A stretch of DNA of 55,860 nucleotides. Source: CAYYMD01 sp964472875. GTDB taxonomy: Bacteria; Planctomycetota; Phycisphaerae; SM23-33. The stretch is from the NCBI GenBank assembly GCA_964472875.1, contig CAYYMD010000015.1, positions 1-55,860 on the forward strand, written 5' to 3'. Below are positions 26,028-33,951 of the stretch, piece by piece. The notes under the pieces are model-generated. The model made no database searches and had not been told where the DNA came from. It saw only the letters and a list, made by a program, of their open reading frames with translations. A program made the position numbers and the translations under genes. Each line of letters begins with the position of its first letter. Position 1 is the stretch's first letter.

Positions 26028-26576
26028 ACCGGCATTGCTCGCGGAATTTTTAATATTGCCAAGCGCGGCGGCGTTCCCACGCCGCCACGGCAAGCCCCGC
26101 ATGTGAATGCGGGGATAATAAAGCCGGTATATGTGGGACGCCGAAAAACTATCCCCCGCTTGACAGCGGGGGGGCTTACAAACGTGGCCGTGTCTGACAA
26201 ATTTGCGCGCGCAGTGGCGCGGGGAAATTCGAGATTGGCGGGGAAAAAATAAAATTTTTTATATCTTCTCCCGGCCGTGAGTTACGAATTGCGGGTATGC
26301 CCTCCGGGCGCGGTTTGCGCGCGCAAAGGTGATGTTTCGTCCAAGTATGGGGGGAATTAATTTCGGATTTATGATTTTGGATTTCGGAATATGAAAAATA
26401 CGAAAAGCGAAAATGGCCAATCCCGGCGCGCCGGGATTCCCAAAGCCCAATTACCAAACCGCCGCGGAGCGGGAGGGCGGCCGGATGGGCGAATATCAAA
26501 ATCCGAAATCCGAATTCCGCAATCCGAAATCCGCAATCCGAAATATCCTTACACCTTTCACCTTACACCTTCCCAA
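26028..26576. repeat. Non-coding repeat region: GC hairpins and AATCCGAAATCC repeats
   Basis: No gene is seen here. It holds a series of hairpins: GGCGGCGT/ACGCCGCC near 26069, CCCGCAT/ATGCGGG near 26095, and CCCCGC/GCGGGG near 26153. A palindrome, CCCGGCGCGCCGGG, lies near 26424. Around 26340-26400 and 26505-26550 there are degenerate direct repeats of AATCCGAAATCC type. The paired hairpins linked by short spacers resemble REP-type elements, but no RAYT transposase is present. Confidence 0.6.
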
Positions 26577-26789
26577 TCGAAAAAAGGCCCCTTCCGGGCG
26601 GACGGCGGGTTAGAATCATGATAATCCACTGCAATACATACACTTACGGAATCCTGTCAAGGGTAAAAAACGCGCAATATCGCGCAAAAAGGTCTAAAAA
26701 CCTGCAACAGCCCGGCACAACGCGGAAAAAACCGGCAATTCCTGAAATAACGCGGAACGGCTGTGCACAAAATGAGCCGCGGGCGGCCG
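26577..26789 (-). repeat. 213-bp dispersed repeat, copy A
   Basis: This block is about 96% identical to the reverse complement of 55604-55815. Each copy holds an 18-base-spaced promoter (here on the minus strand, TTGACA at 26660-26655 and TATTGC at 26636-26631), followed by a GCCC-GGAAG-GGGC hairpin with a T-run (about 26601-26580). Several short stems lie in the other half (GCGCAATATCGCGC; AGGT/ACCT). A 54-codon reading frame exists in both copies but looks incidental. Confidence 0.8.
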
Positions 26790-26999
26790 GCAGGGTCGGC
26801 AATTATGCTGCCTACGGGTATCAGATTAACTTTACTCCGTCGGCAATCCCGGCGCGCCGCAAGCGACTGCACGGCCTGCGGCCGACGGCGTTCGCTGGAC
26901 CGGCAACTATTGGCTTGTATGCGACTGTGGCCGCGGGTAATATATCGGTGCAATTTGGGTTACGGGGCGCGACCGCCCGTGTAGTAAGCGGAGATGGGT

Positions 27000-28568
27000 A
27001 TGATTTCACGCGTGCACAGTTCCATTCTGCAGGGTATAGACGCCATCAACTGCGAAGTCGAAACGGACGTGGCTATAGGCGGGCAAGGCGAGCTGAAGAT
27101 GGTCGGCCTGGCCGAGACGGCCGTGAAGGAGTCCGTCTCACGGATACAGGCGGCGCTTCGCAACAGCGGCTACCGCTGGCCCGGTCCGAAGGTCACCATC
27201 AATCTCGCACCGGCCGACGTGAAGAAGGAGTCGTCCGCGCTCGATTTGCCCATCGCCATTGCGACCATGCTGGCCGGGGGGATGTTCGCCACCGAAAAGA
27301 TAGACGATTACCTGATGATAGGCGAGTTGGCGCTGGACGGGCGCGTCCGGCCGGTGAAGGGCGCACTGGCCGCGGCCCTGCTGGCCGCCAGGCGCGATAA
27401 CGGGCAGAACGGCGACGGTGAGCATTCGTTCAGGGGCGTGATAGTCCCGGCCGAGAACGCCGCCGAGGCGGCCGTGGTGGACGGCGTGGACGTGATGCCC
27501 GTGCGGTTCCTGACCGAGGCGGTGGGCTTCCTGACCGACCAGTTGCCCATCGAGCCGGTGGACGTGGACCTGGAGCGAGTCTTCGCCGTGGCCGGGCGAT
27601 ACGACGTGGACTTCTCCGACGTTCGGGGGCAGGAGTCGGCCAAGCGTGCGCTTACCATCGCCGCGGCCGGTCACCATAATATCATCATGATAGGCCCGCC
27701 GGGTGCGGGCAAGACAATGCTGGCCAAGCGAATTCCCACCGTGCTGCCGCCGCTGTCGCTGGCCGAGTCGCTCCAGACCACGCGTGTGTATTCGGCCCGC
27801 GGGCTTCTGGAGGCGGGGCAGAGTCTGCTGGCCGTCCGTCCGGTCCGCACGCCGCACCATTCGACGTCGCCGGCGGCGCTTGTCGGCGGCGGGGCGATAC
27901 CCCAGCCGGGCGAGGTGTCGCTGGCGCACCACGGCGTGCTGTTTCTCGATGAGTTTCCCGAATTTTCCCGCCATACGCTGGAGATGATACGCCAGCCGCT
28001 GGAGGATGCCTGCGTGACGGTGCCGCGCGTGCACGCGACGCTGAAGTTCCCGGCCAGTTTTATGCTCGTGGCGGCGATGAACCCGTGTCCGTGCGGGTAC
28101 TATACCGATCCCAAGCGGCAGTGTAACTGCACGCCGAACCAGATAGAGCGTTACCTGTCGCGCGTCTCCGGGCCGCTGATTGACCGTATCGATATTCACG
28201 TGGAGGTGCCGCCGGTGCCGTGGCGGCATCTGCGGGCGACCGGCGGCGACGGCGCCACCAGCGAGCAGATGCGCCGGCAGGTGCTCGAGGCGCGTCGGCG
28301 GCAGCAGAGGCGCTTCGCCGACAGTAACAACTCCGTGGCCACAAACGCCACCATGAGTCCGCGGCAGGTCCGCAGGCACTGCCGGCTGGACGATGCCGGC
28401 GAGGCGCTGCTGAAGCAGGCGCTGAACGAGATGGGTCTCTCGGCCAGGGCGCACGACAAGGTCCTGCGCATCGCGCGGACCATCGCCGACATCGACGGCG
28501 ACGACGACGTCCGGTCGCGCCACGTGGCCGAGGCCGTCCAGTACCGCAAACTCGACCGGAAACTGTGA
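27000..28568 (+). CDS. comM: ComM/YifB-family AAA+ ATPase (Mg-chelatase-like)
   Basis: A protein of about 522 residues. The start MISRVHSSILQGIDA matches the family N-terminus. GCGGAG lies six bases before the ATG at 27000, so this start is preferred over the ATG six bases earlier. It has a Lon-like N-terminal domain, the Walker A motif MIGPPGAGKTMLAKR, a GVLFLDEFPEF Walker B motif, NPCPCGYY zinc-loop cysteines and a C-terminal Mg-chelatase domain. ComM is a branch-migration helicase used when transformed DNA integrates into the chromosome. The last 70 bases recur at 47815-47884. In Acinetobacter, comM is a known insertion site for resistance islands. Confidence 0.95.
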   Translation: MISRVHSSILQGIDAINCEVETDVAIGGQGELKMVGLAETAVKESVSRIQAALRNSGYRWPGPKVTINLAPADVKKESSALDLPIAIATMLAGGMFATEKIDDYLMIGELALDGRVRPVKGALAAALLAARRDNGQNGDGEHSFRGVIVPAENAAEAAVVDGVDVMPVRFLTEAVGFLTDQLPIEPVDVDLERVFAVAGRYDVDFSDVRGQESAKRALTIAAAGHHNIIMIGPPGAGKTMLAKRIPTVLPPLSLAESLQTTRVYSARGLLEAGQSLLAVRPVRTPHHSTSPAALVGGGAIPQPGEVSLAHHGVLFLDEFPEFSRHTLEMIRQPLEDACVTVPRVHATLKFPASFMLVAAMNPCPCGYYTDPKRQCNCTPNQIERYLSRVSGPLIDRIDIHVEVPPVPWRHLRATGGDGATSEQMRRQVLEARRRQQRRFADSNNSVATNATMSPRQVRRHCRLDDAGEALLKQALNEMGLSARAHDKVLRIARTIADIDGDDDVRSRHVAEAVQYRKLDRKL

Positions 28569-28572
28569 GTGT
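28503..28572 (+). repeat. Direct repeat, left copy (3' end of comM)
   Basis: This 70-base sequence, from GACGACGTCC to GAGTGT and including the comM stop codon, matches 47815-47884 at 67 of 70 positions in the same orientation. It is a candidate left attachment-type repeat of the block between. Confidence 0.85.
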
Positions 28573-28679
28573 TATTGCAAAAAGCCGCAGAGATATATAG
28601 GTAAGAAGATTTTGGTTTGCACTTGACGCGACAACCCCGATATACAATTACAATTTAGGAATGTGCTGTTGTAAACCGA

Positions 28680-29102
28680 TTACTGCATGTCAATCCGAAT
28701 TGTAATCGGGCAATCTACTGAATTTGAAACAGGGCAATACTTCTCGAGTTTCTCTTTCAGGTTGAGGGAATTTGCCTTTTTGTGTGATTCCTCATCCGCC
28801 CATGACATGACAATTCGAATTTCAACTTTCGAGAACCTCAGCCCATCGGCGGTCTTCGTCAAATCGCCCTTTGACTGGCTCGAATATTCCGTCATTGACA
28901 GATGAAAACGGTCCACGAAGTATAAGAAGGTGCTCATCAGGCAACTTTCGATGGAAGCAATAAAAAGCTCTTCCGGACTCCATGTATGCTGTGGCCCGCC
29001 GAAATCAGGCGGAGTGCCCACCTGGAGTAATGGGTTTTCCCTGGCATTCAGGTTCGCCTGCTTTCCTTCTTTCCATTTGAGTTGGGTTTCGAACATCGCC
29101 AT
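28680..29102 (-). CDS. OsmC-family protein
   Basis: This 140-residue protein has the OsmC fold pattern: QVGTPPDFGGPQHTWSPEELFIASIESCLMSTFL, with the first conserved Cys in ESCLM, and the second conserved Cys in EKYCPVSNSV. Both redox cysteines of OsmC/Ohr thiol peroxidases are therefore present. It probably reduces organic peroxides or acts on related thiol substrates in the cytoplasm. It is transcribed towards comM and lies just inside the block bounded by the comM repeats. Confidence 0.88.
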   Translation of the reverse strand: MAMFETQLKWKEGKQANLNARENPLLQVGTPPDFGGPQHTWSPEELFIASIESCLMSTFLYFVDRFHLSMTEYSSQSKGDLTKTADGLRFSKVEIRIVMSWADEESHKKANSLNLKEKLEKYCPVSNSVDCPITIRIDMQ

Positions 29103-29313
29103 GGTCTATCTTTGTTTAAGAACCTCTAAAAGTTTTTATCGAAACAGTCGTATTACCGTAATTCTACCATGGCGAAACACGGCCGCAAGAATCTTTGCAT
29201 TTGAGAGAAGCATGCTTGGACTTTGTAGAAAAATATTATATGATGAATTTTGTATAGTTCGTGATGGTTTTTAAGTGAGCGGCGACTGGTGCGCCCTGTA
29301 GGGAGCAAGAAAA

Positions 29314-29607
29314 ATGGTTGCATTGAATGAATGTACGAATACAAATTCAGCCGGTTTTTTTACTTATCGGCATGCCAACTGTATCGCAAACAGTGTATCC
29401 GACGGCCCGAACCGCGGGAAGATTCTGATTAACCTCAGCGGAGTCAGCAAGACTGACACGGCGGCCCTTGCGCGTCTGGTTGTGCTCAGAAGGGAACTTC
29501 GCCGCAACGGCCGCGACCTTGTAATATGCGGCATCGCCGGCAAGGCACGGGCCTTGTACGAGATTCAGCGGTTTGACGAGCTGCTTCCGTTGTGTCAGTG
29601 CGCATAA
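29314..29607 (+). CDS. STAS-domain protein
   Basis: This 97-residue protein looks like a single STAS domain (anti-sigma-factor antagonist type): GKILINLSGVSKTDTAALARLVVLRRELRR, then GRDLVICGIAGKARALYEI and a last helix FDELLPL. The position of the usual phosphorylated Ser/Thr is occupied by SKTDTAAL. GGGAGC lies upstream of the ATG. No kinase or phosphatase partner lies beside it; the nearest regulator is the sigma54 activator at 32.4 kb. Confidence 0.7.
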   Translation: MVALNECTNTNSAGFFTYRHANCIANSVSDGPNRGKILINLSGVSKTDTAALARLVVLRRELRRNGRDLVICGIAGKARALYEIQRFDELLPLCQCA

Positions 29608-29699
29608 CAGCAGTGTTTCCCTGTTTCTGCCGTCGGTGATATTAACTCGTACGTGCAACTTGCAAAACATCTTCCACGGGAAATATGTTCATTGAATAT

Positions 29700-30398
29700 T
29701 CATGCAAGTTGCTTTGCCATTTCGGCGGCCGCGGGGTCTCGAACAATTCGCCGGGGCTTGCTGTTTTTTGACCAGTCTTTCGGTTTTCTGATTCGCCGCA
29801 GATTATCGAGTTGCCCAAGCGACTTAAGCCGCTCGTAGATTAACTGCCACGCGCACGGCTGGTCCGGATTGGCCTCGCACGTGCCGTCGTCGCGTGTGCC
29901 GCCGCAGGGGCCGTTAACCAGCCCCTTGGCGCAGAGCGTAATCGGGCAGATTCCGCCGGTCTCGTTGAGCATGCAGTCGCCGCACTCGGAGCATCGCTCC
30001 ATCCACAGGGCATCCGGCACGAGCGTGTCCATGTGTCCCACGGAATTCAGCGCCGAGACGATCGGCTTGATTAGTTTGTATTCCTCCGTCGCCTGCCGGA
30101 CGGTCTGGACTGCACCCCCGCATCCCAGAACGACCACCGCATCCGCACTGTCAAGAGTCTCGCGCATGGCCTCGAGCGTTGCACTGGTATGTTGGATGTA
30201 GCAGGTTCGCTCCGGGATTCCGGTGGCGAGAATGTTCTTGCCGATGTCCCTGAGTTTATCGGCCATCCGGGCTACCTCCGGCTCGCCGCCGGTGTGGCTG
30301 ACGGTAGCACAACCGCCGCAACCTATAACTATCAAATCAGAATATTTTGAGACTGCCTCTTCTATCTCTTCAAAGGGCTTGGTTTCTGTTCCTATCAT
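29700..30398 (-). CDS. metV: MetV-type methylenetetrahydrofolate reductase partner (MTHFR C-terminal-domain protein)
   Basis: This protein of about 232 residues matches the zinc/Fe-S MetV family, the small subunit of the MetFV methylenetetrahydrofolate reductase of acetogens. Cys-rich signatures are VIGCGGCATVSHTGG, VVLGCGGAVQTVR and CSECGDCMLNETGGICPIT followed by CAKGLVNGPCGG. I chose the ATG at 30398 because AAAGGA lies seven bases upstream and the family starts near MIGTETKPFEEI. An ATG at 30425 overlaps the upstream gene by four bases and is an alternative. No metF is in the window. It belongs to the methyl branch of the Wood-Ljungdahl pathway. Confidence 0.88.
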   Translation of the reverse strand: MIGTETKPFEEIEEAVSKYSDLIVIGCGGCATVSHTGGEPEVARMADKLRDIGKNILATGIPERTCYIQHTSATLEAMRETLDSADAVVVLGCGGAVQTVRQATEEYKLIKPIVSALNSVGHMDTLVPDALWMERCSECGDCMLNETGGICPITLCAKGLVNGPCGGTRDDGTCEANPDQPCAWQLIYERLKSLGQLDNLRRIRKPKDWSKNSKPRRIVRDPAAAEMAKQLA

Positions 30399-30421
30399 TG
30401 GAAATCCTTTATGCTGGGCTG

Positions 30422-30622
30422 TCATGTAAACGGGCACGTTCCCGTCGGGCAACTCGAACTACCCGAGGAGGAACCACCGGACTTTGCGGCGAATGTGGAA
30501 AAGACCTTTTCGGTGTCCTTAGAGCCGCATTTTTCGCACGCGGGCGCCTTCCTGGATTTGGATTTTTGCAGGTAGGAACTCACGTGGCCGCATTTTTTGC
30601 ATTTATATTCGAAAATAGGCAT
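30422..30622 (-). CDS. FmdB-type zinc-ribbon protein
   Basis: This 66-residue protein has the FmdB signature MPIFEYKCKKCGHVSSYL with a second CxxC pair in PACEKCGSKDTEKVF, then a Ser/Gly-rich tail ending CPTGTCPFT. Such small zinc ribbons occur near many C1-metabolism genes as suspected regulators. It lies directly upstream of metV and downstream of the DUF1638 gene, all on the minus strand. Confidence 0.88.
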   Translation of the reverse strand: MPIFEYKCKKCGHVSSYLQKSKSRKAPACEKCGSKDTEKVFSTFAAKSGGSSSGSSSCPTGTCPFT

Positions 30623-30637
30623 TTTCTTTCTCCTGTT

Positions 30638-31288
30638 TTAGCTTTTTGTAAGGGCCCGCGAGCATTGAAGAAGCAGGTCTTTGAACCGTTCCAGCGAAAT
30701 CTGCCTCGGCTCCAGAGGCAACTTCATCCAATCGCCTATCCGAAGGATTTTTTCCGGGTCGCCGCCGGCCAGTTCGTCGAATGCGTTCACAGCATCCAGA
30801 ACTACGGCCTTATCGTGGGCGGGGAAGGTTTCGTTGGCCTTGGCCGCGTCCCAATCCTTGAAGATGAAGTCCCAGCCGCGAATCCATCCGGGCGTCAGCC
30901 AGTAAATTTTCTCGCCCTGGGCGATTTGGTTTCTCTGTTTTTCATCGGCCAGCATGTCTACGCAGTTATTCGCGTCTACGCGTTTGACGTTCGGGTCGTA
31001 ATCTTTTAGCAGGCCGTCCACGGTCGTGGCTGTGGCCACGTCGAAGTAGCATTTCTCGCCGTAGACGACGATAACCTTATCGCTGACTTCAAGGGCCTTT
31101 TCCAGTTGGCGGGCGAGTTGCTTCTTGAGCATATCCGGGAATTCGTGCAGGCCGGGAGCGGTGAAAAAGGTGTTGTCACCGTCTATGAAGCCATCGTTTA
31201 TCAACGAAGTCAACTCCGGTCGCATCGTCCCGCAGGCGACTAAACCGAAGCGCTTTAAATTTTCACGGGGTTCGTTGTTATTAACCAT
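30638..31288 (-). CDS. DUF1638-family protein
   Basis: This 216-residue protein fits the DUF1638 pattern: an N-terminal GLVACGTMRPEL, then VIVVYGEKCYFD with a conserved Cys, VKRVDANNCVDML and YWLTPGWIRGWDFIF. DUF1638 proteins are often encoded with corrinoid-dependent methyltransferases and C1 genes, but their reaction is unknown. Here it is the first gene of an apparent operon with an FmdB zinc ribbon and MetV, which supports a role in methyl transfer or its control. Confidence 0.8.
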   Translation of the reverse strand: MVNNNEPRENLKRFGLVACGTMRPELTSLINDGFIDGDNTFFTAPGLHEFPDMLKKQLARQLEKALEVSDKVIVVYGEKCYFDVATATTVDGLLKDYDPNVKRVDANNCVDMLADEKQRNQIAQGEKIYWLTPGWIRGWDFIFKDWDAAKANETFPAHDKAVVLDAVNAFDELAGGDPEKILRIGDWMKLPLEPRQISLERFKDLLLQCSRALTKS

Positions 31289-31338
31289 CTCTATGGTTCC
31301 TGCTATGCTGCATGTATTTCTTCAATTGCTTTTTAATC

Positions 31339-32133
31339 TTATGAAATAAACGCGCTAAATATCATAAACCCGGCCGCTACGAGCGTTGTGTAGGCGAATA
31401 TCTTTTTTAAACTTTCGGGTTTGATGCTGATGGAAAATTTCCCGCCCAAAAATCCGCCTGCCACGGCGACAGCGACCAAAGGAATAATCCACGTCAGATT
31501 CAGGTCTCCACCCGCACAGTGTCCTAAAAAGCCCATCAGCGCCGTGGCCGCCACCATAAGTGACGATGTGCCCACCGCGATTCTCATAGGCACTCCGCAG
31601 GCCAGGACCATCAGGGGCACCTTGAACGAGCCGCCGGAAATGCCGATCATGCCGGCGATAAATCCTGTAGCCGCAGTAACCGGTATCGCCAGCCACAGGT
31701 TCACGTTATATACGTAATCGCCGAATTTACGTCTCCAGAATCCGAATCGCTTTTTCTCTATGGGGTGGTTCCTGACCGGTCTGAGCATCCAGATACTCGT
31801 CAGAACCAGTAGTCCTGCGAACAGGTACTTCAGCAAATGCTCGGGCAGCATGTGAGCGTAAAACCCACCGAAAAATGCCATGATATTTGTCGGCGTATCT
31901 ATTACCAGTGCAAGTTTCCAGTCCACTGTCTTGTTCTTATAAAACACCAGCGATGCCACCAGTGCGGTAAAAAACAGGATGCACTGGGCGGTAGTCGCCG
32001 CTTCCAACATACCCAGCCCGCACGCCACGAGAACCGGTACATAGAAGTTGCCGCCGCCTCGCCCTGTTATGCTCATTACGAACGAGATCGCCAAAACGAC
32101 AACGGCCGCAATTATTAACGAATGAGTCCACAT
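31339..32133 (-). CDS. TauE/SafE-family membrane transporter
   Basis: This 264-residue protein has about eight hydrophobic segments and family patterns such as SITGRGGGNFYVPVLVACGLG near the start and the mirrored GMIGISGGSFKVPLMVLACG in the second half. The family exports or imports sulfite, sulfonates or other sulfur or carboxylate anions. The substrate is unknown; the sulfur- and thiol-linked genes around it make a sulfur anion plausible. Confidence 0.88.
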   Translation of the reverse strand: MWTHSLIIAAVVVLAISFVMSITGRGGGNFYVPVLVACGLGMLEAATTAQCILFFTALVASLVFYKNKTVDWKLALVIDTPTNIMAFFGGFYAHMLPEHLLKYLFAGLLVLTSIWMLRPVRNHPIEKKRFGFWRRKFGDYVYNVNLWLAIPVTAATGFIAGMIGISGGSFKVPLMVLACGVPMRIAVGTSSLMVAATALMGFLGHCAGGDLNLTWIIPLVAVAVAGGFLGGKFSISIKPESLKKIFAYTTLVAAGFMIFSAFIS

Positions 32134-32400
32134 ATTTTCATTGAATCAACAGTATTTAACATCAATATTGCCTCTTTTCGCCGACGGCGGCGCGGGGCTT
32201 TTTATTCACTATTTGTTTTGGCCTGAGATTAGCAATTAAGCGGGAGTGCACGGTTGTTAAGCAATCAACAACTATTATGAACCTGCGTTCATTAGATTAT
32301 AAACAGTATACATTGTCAAGTTTGCCGAAAATATTATTTAAGTATCCCTGTTCGCGCGGCAATTACATTGGCCGTTGGCGACCCATGGCAAAGTGCACGA

Positions 32401-33765
32401 TTATTTTCTTTTACCCCGGCCGTCGGTGTCGGGAGTTTCGATGCGATGGGCCTTTATCTTTCGATAAAGTGTGCTCAAATCGATGTCGAGATCCCTGGCC
32501 GTTCGTTTGCGGTTGCCGTTGCGTCTTTTGAGGGTTTCTGAGATGTAGTATTTCTCCATGGCCTTAAGAGACATCTTCCGGGGCCTGTTAAAAGTATCTG
32601 GCATTTTAGGCCGTAATTCAGGAGGCAAATGGTCAATCTCGATAATGCCGCCGCGGCACAGGACGAACGCCTGCTCAATAATATTTTCCAGTTCGCGCAC
32701 GTTCCCCGGATAATTATGCTCCATCAGCCGCGACATGACTTCATCGGATACGCCGGCGATTTCCCTGCCCTTGAGGCGGCTGAATTTGGCCACCAGGTGG
32801 TCAACAAGCAGAGGGATATCCTCCCGCCTTTGTTCGAGCCGCGGCAGAGTCAGGCGAATTACCTTTACACGGTAATAGAGATCCTGGCGAAACTTGCCGG
32901 ATTTAACAAGTTTATCCAGAGTCTTGTTGGTGGCCGCCACCACGCGCACATCCACCGGCACGGGTTCGATACCGCCGAGTGGTTCGATGACATGTTCCTG
33001 CAGGACGCGAAGCAGACGGATCTGCATGGCCGGCGATATGTCTCCGATTTCGTCCAAAAATATTGTGCCGCCGTCGGCCAGGGCGAAACGCCCCGGCTTG
33101 TCCCGCCGGGCATCCGTGAACGCGCCGGCCTTATGGCCGAAAAGTTCACTTTCCAGCAGAGTATCAGGCAGAGCGGCGCAGCTGACCGCCACGAAAGGCT
33201 TGTCTTTTCGCGGCGAGAGGTTATGTATCGCACGCGCGAACAGTTCTTTGCCTGTCCCGCTGGCGCCTTCGATAAGCACGGTGCTGTTGCTGTCCGCTAT
33301 TTGCGGCAGAATTTCAAATAAACGCATCATTGCCGGGCTTCTGCCGACGATGTCCTCGAGTGTGTACCTGGCGTTCAGTTCCTTCTTCAACTGCTCGACC
33401 TGGGTCAGGTCCTGGAATGTTTCCACGCCGCCGATAACCTTGCCGGACTCATCCTTCAAAAGGGCGGTGGAAACCCTTATCGGCACACATTTACCTTCAT
33501 AGTTGGTAATATATGCGGTGGCGTTGACAATGGGTTTGCCGCTGGCCATAGTGCGCCGCAGCGCACAGTCGGTTTCGCAGATATTCGAGCGGAAGACATC
33601 ACAGCACGGACTGCCAATCGCCTCCTCGCGTCCGACGCTGGTAATTTTTTCGGCCGCCTTGTTAAAAGAAGTTATGCGCCAGTTCAAATCGACCGTGAAA
33701 ACCCCTTCGTTTACGGAATCGAGAATGGTTGTATCGCGATATTTTGCCAGATAATCAGATGTCAT
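32401..33765 (-). CDS. PAS-domain sigma54-dependent transcriptional activator
   Basis: This 454-residue protein has three parts. An N-terminal PAS domain (about 10-120) carries an unusual cysteine group: Cys54, Cys55, Cys63, Cys67 and Cys93. The AAA+ domain (about 135-370) has Walker A GASGTGKE (167-174), GAFTDA (214-219, in place of GAFTGA) and GGTIFLDEIGD. A Fis-type HTH lies at the end (RTARDLDIDLSTLYRKIKAH). It would hydrolyse ATP to open RNA polymerase-sigma54 promoters. It is divergent from the NifX-like gene at 33952, which has a matching sigma54 promoter. AAGGAC precedes the start. The cysteines suggest a redox, metal or Fe-S signal, which is an inference. Confidence 0.92.
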   Translation of the reverse strand: MTSDYLAKYRDTTILDSVNEGVFTVDLNWRITSFNKAAEKITSVGREEAIGSPCCDVFRSNICETDCALRRTMASGKPIVNATAYITNYEGKCVPIRVSTALLKDESGKVIGGVETFQDLTQVEQLKKELNARYTLEDIVGRSPAMMRLFEILPQIADSNSTVLIEGASGTGKELFARAIHNLSPRKDKPFVAVSCAALPDTLLESELFGHKAGAFTDARRDKPGRFALADGGTIFLDEIGDISPAMQIRLLRVLQEHVIEPLGGIEPVPVDVRVVAATNKTLDKLVKSGKFRQDLYYRVKVIRLTLPRLEQRREDIPLLVDHLVAKFSRLKGREIAGVSDEVMSRLMEHNYPGNVRELENIIEQAFVLCRGGIIEIDHLPPELRPKMPDTFNRPRKMSLKAMEKYYISETLKRRNGNRKRTARDLDIDLSTLYRKIKAHRIETPDTDGRGKRK

Positions 33766-33859
33766 ATATCGGTCCTTGCAAAATAATATGGTTTATAATC
33801 ATGCAATATGCAAGCGTTAAGCTGTTGCATTCATTGCGTTATTGCAAGGATACGTCATT

Positions 33860-33903
33860 GTCTCTGTTATAAATAATTATTTAATATCAATAATAACAGA
33901 GAC
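33860..33903. promoter_or_regulatory. Inverted repeat, candidate activator binding site
   Basis: GTCTCTGTTAT (33860-33870) and ATAACAGAGAC (33893-33903) are perfect 11-base arms separated by 22 A/T-rich bases. They are centred about 65-70 bases before the predicted sigma54 transcription start. A second cluster of TTGCA-like motifs lies at about 33800-33850. Confidence 0.6.
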
Positions 33904-33922
33904 TTATAAAATCGCCATACCA

Positions 33923-33938
33923 TGGCATATTTTTTGCA
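33923..33938 (+). promoter_or_regulatory. Sigma54 (-24/-12) promoter
   Basis: TGGCATATTTTTTGCA keeps the GG and GC pairs of the consensus TGGCACGNNNNTTGCW at exact spacing. The predicted start (+1 near 33949) falls on the first of two adjacent ATG codons (33949 and 33952), which implies a leaderless message. Confidence 0.8.
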
Positions 33939-33951
33939 CATAATAAATATG

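Noticed and set aside
26505..26550. AATCCGAAATCC direct repeats as a CRISPR array
   Set aside because: Units are about 10-12 bases, degenerate and without spacers; they are simple dispersed repeats.
26618..27400. 260-codon + strand reading frame starting in repeat copy A and running into comM
   Set aside because: The first 54 codons are shared with copy B, but the rest differs completely and overlaps comM in another frame; the shared part is explained by the DNA repeat.
27138..28523. Minus-strand reading frame opposite comM
   Set aside because: No motif; comM on the + strand is certain.
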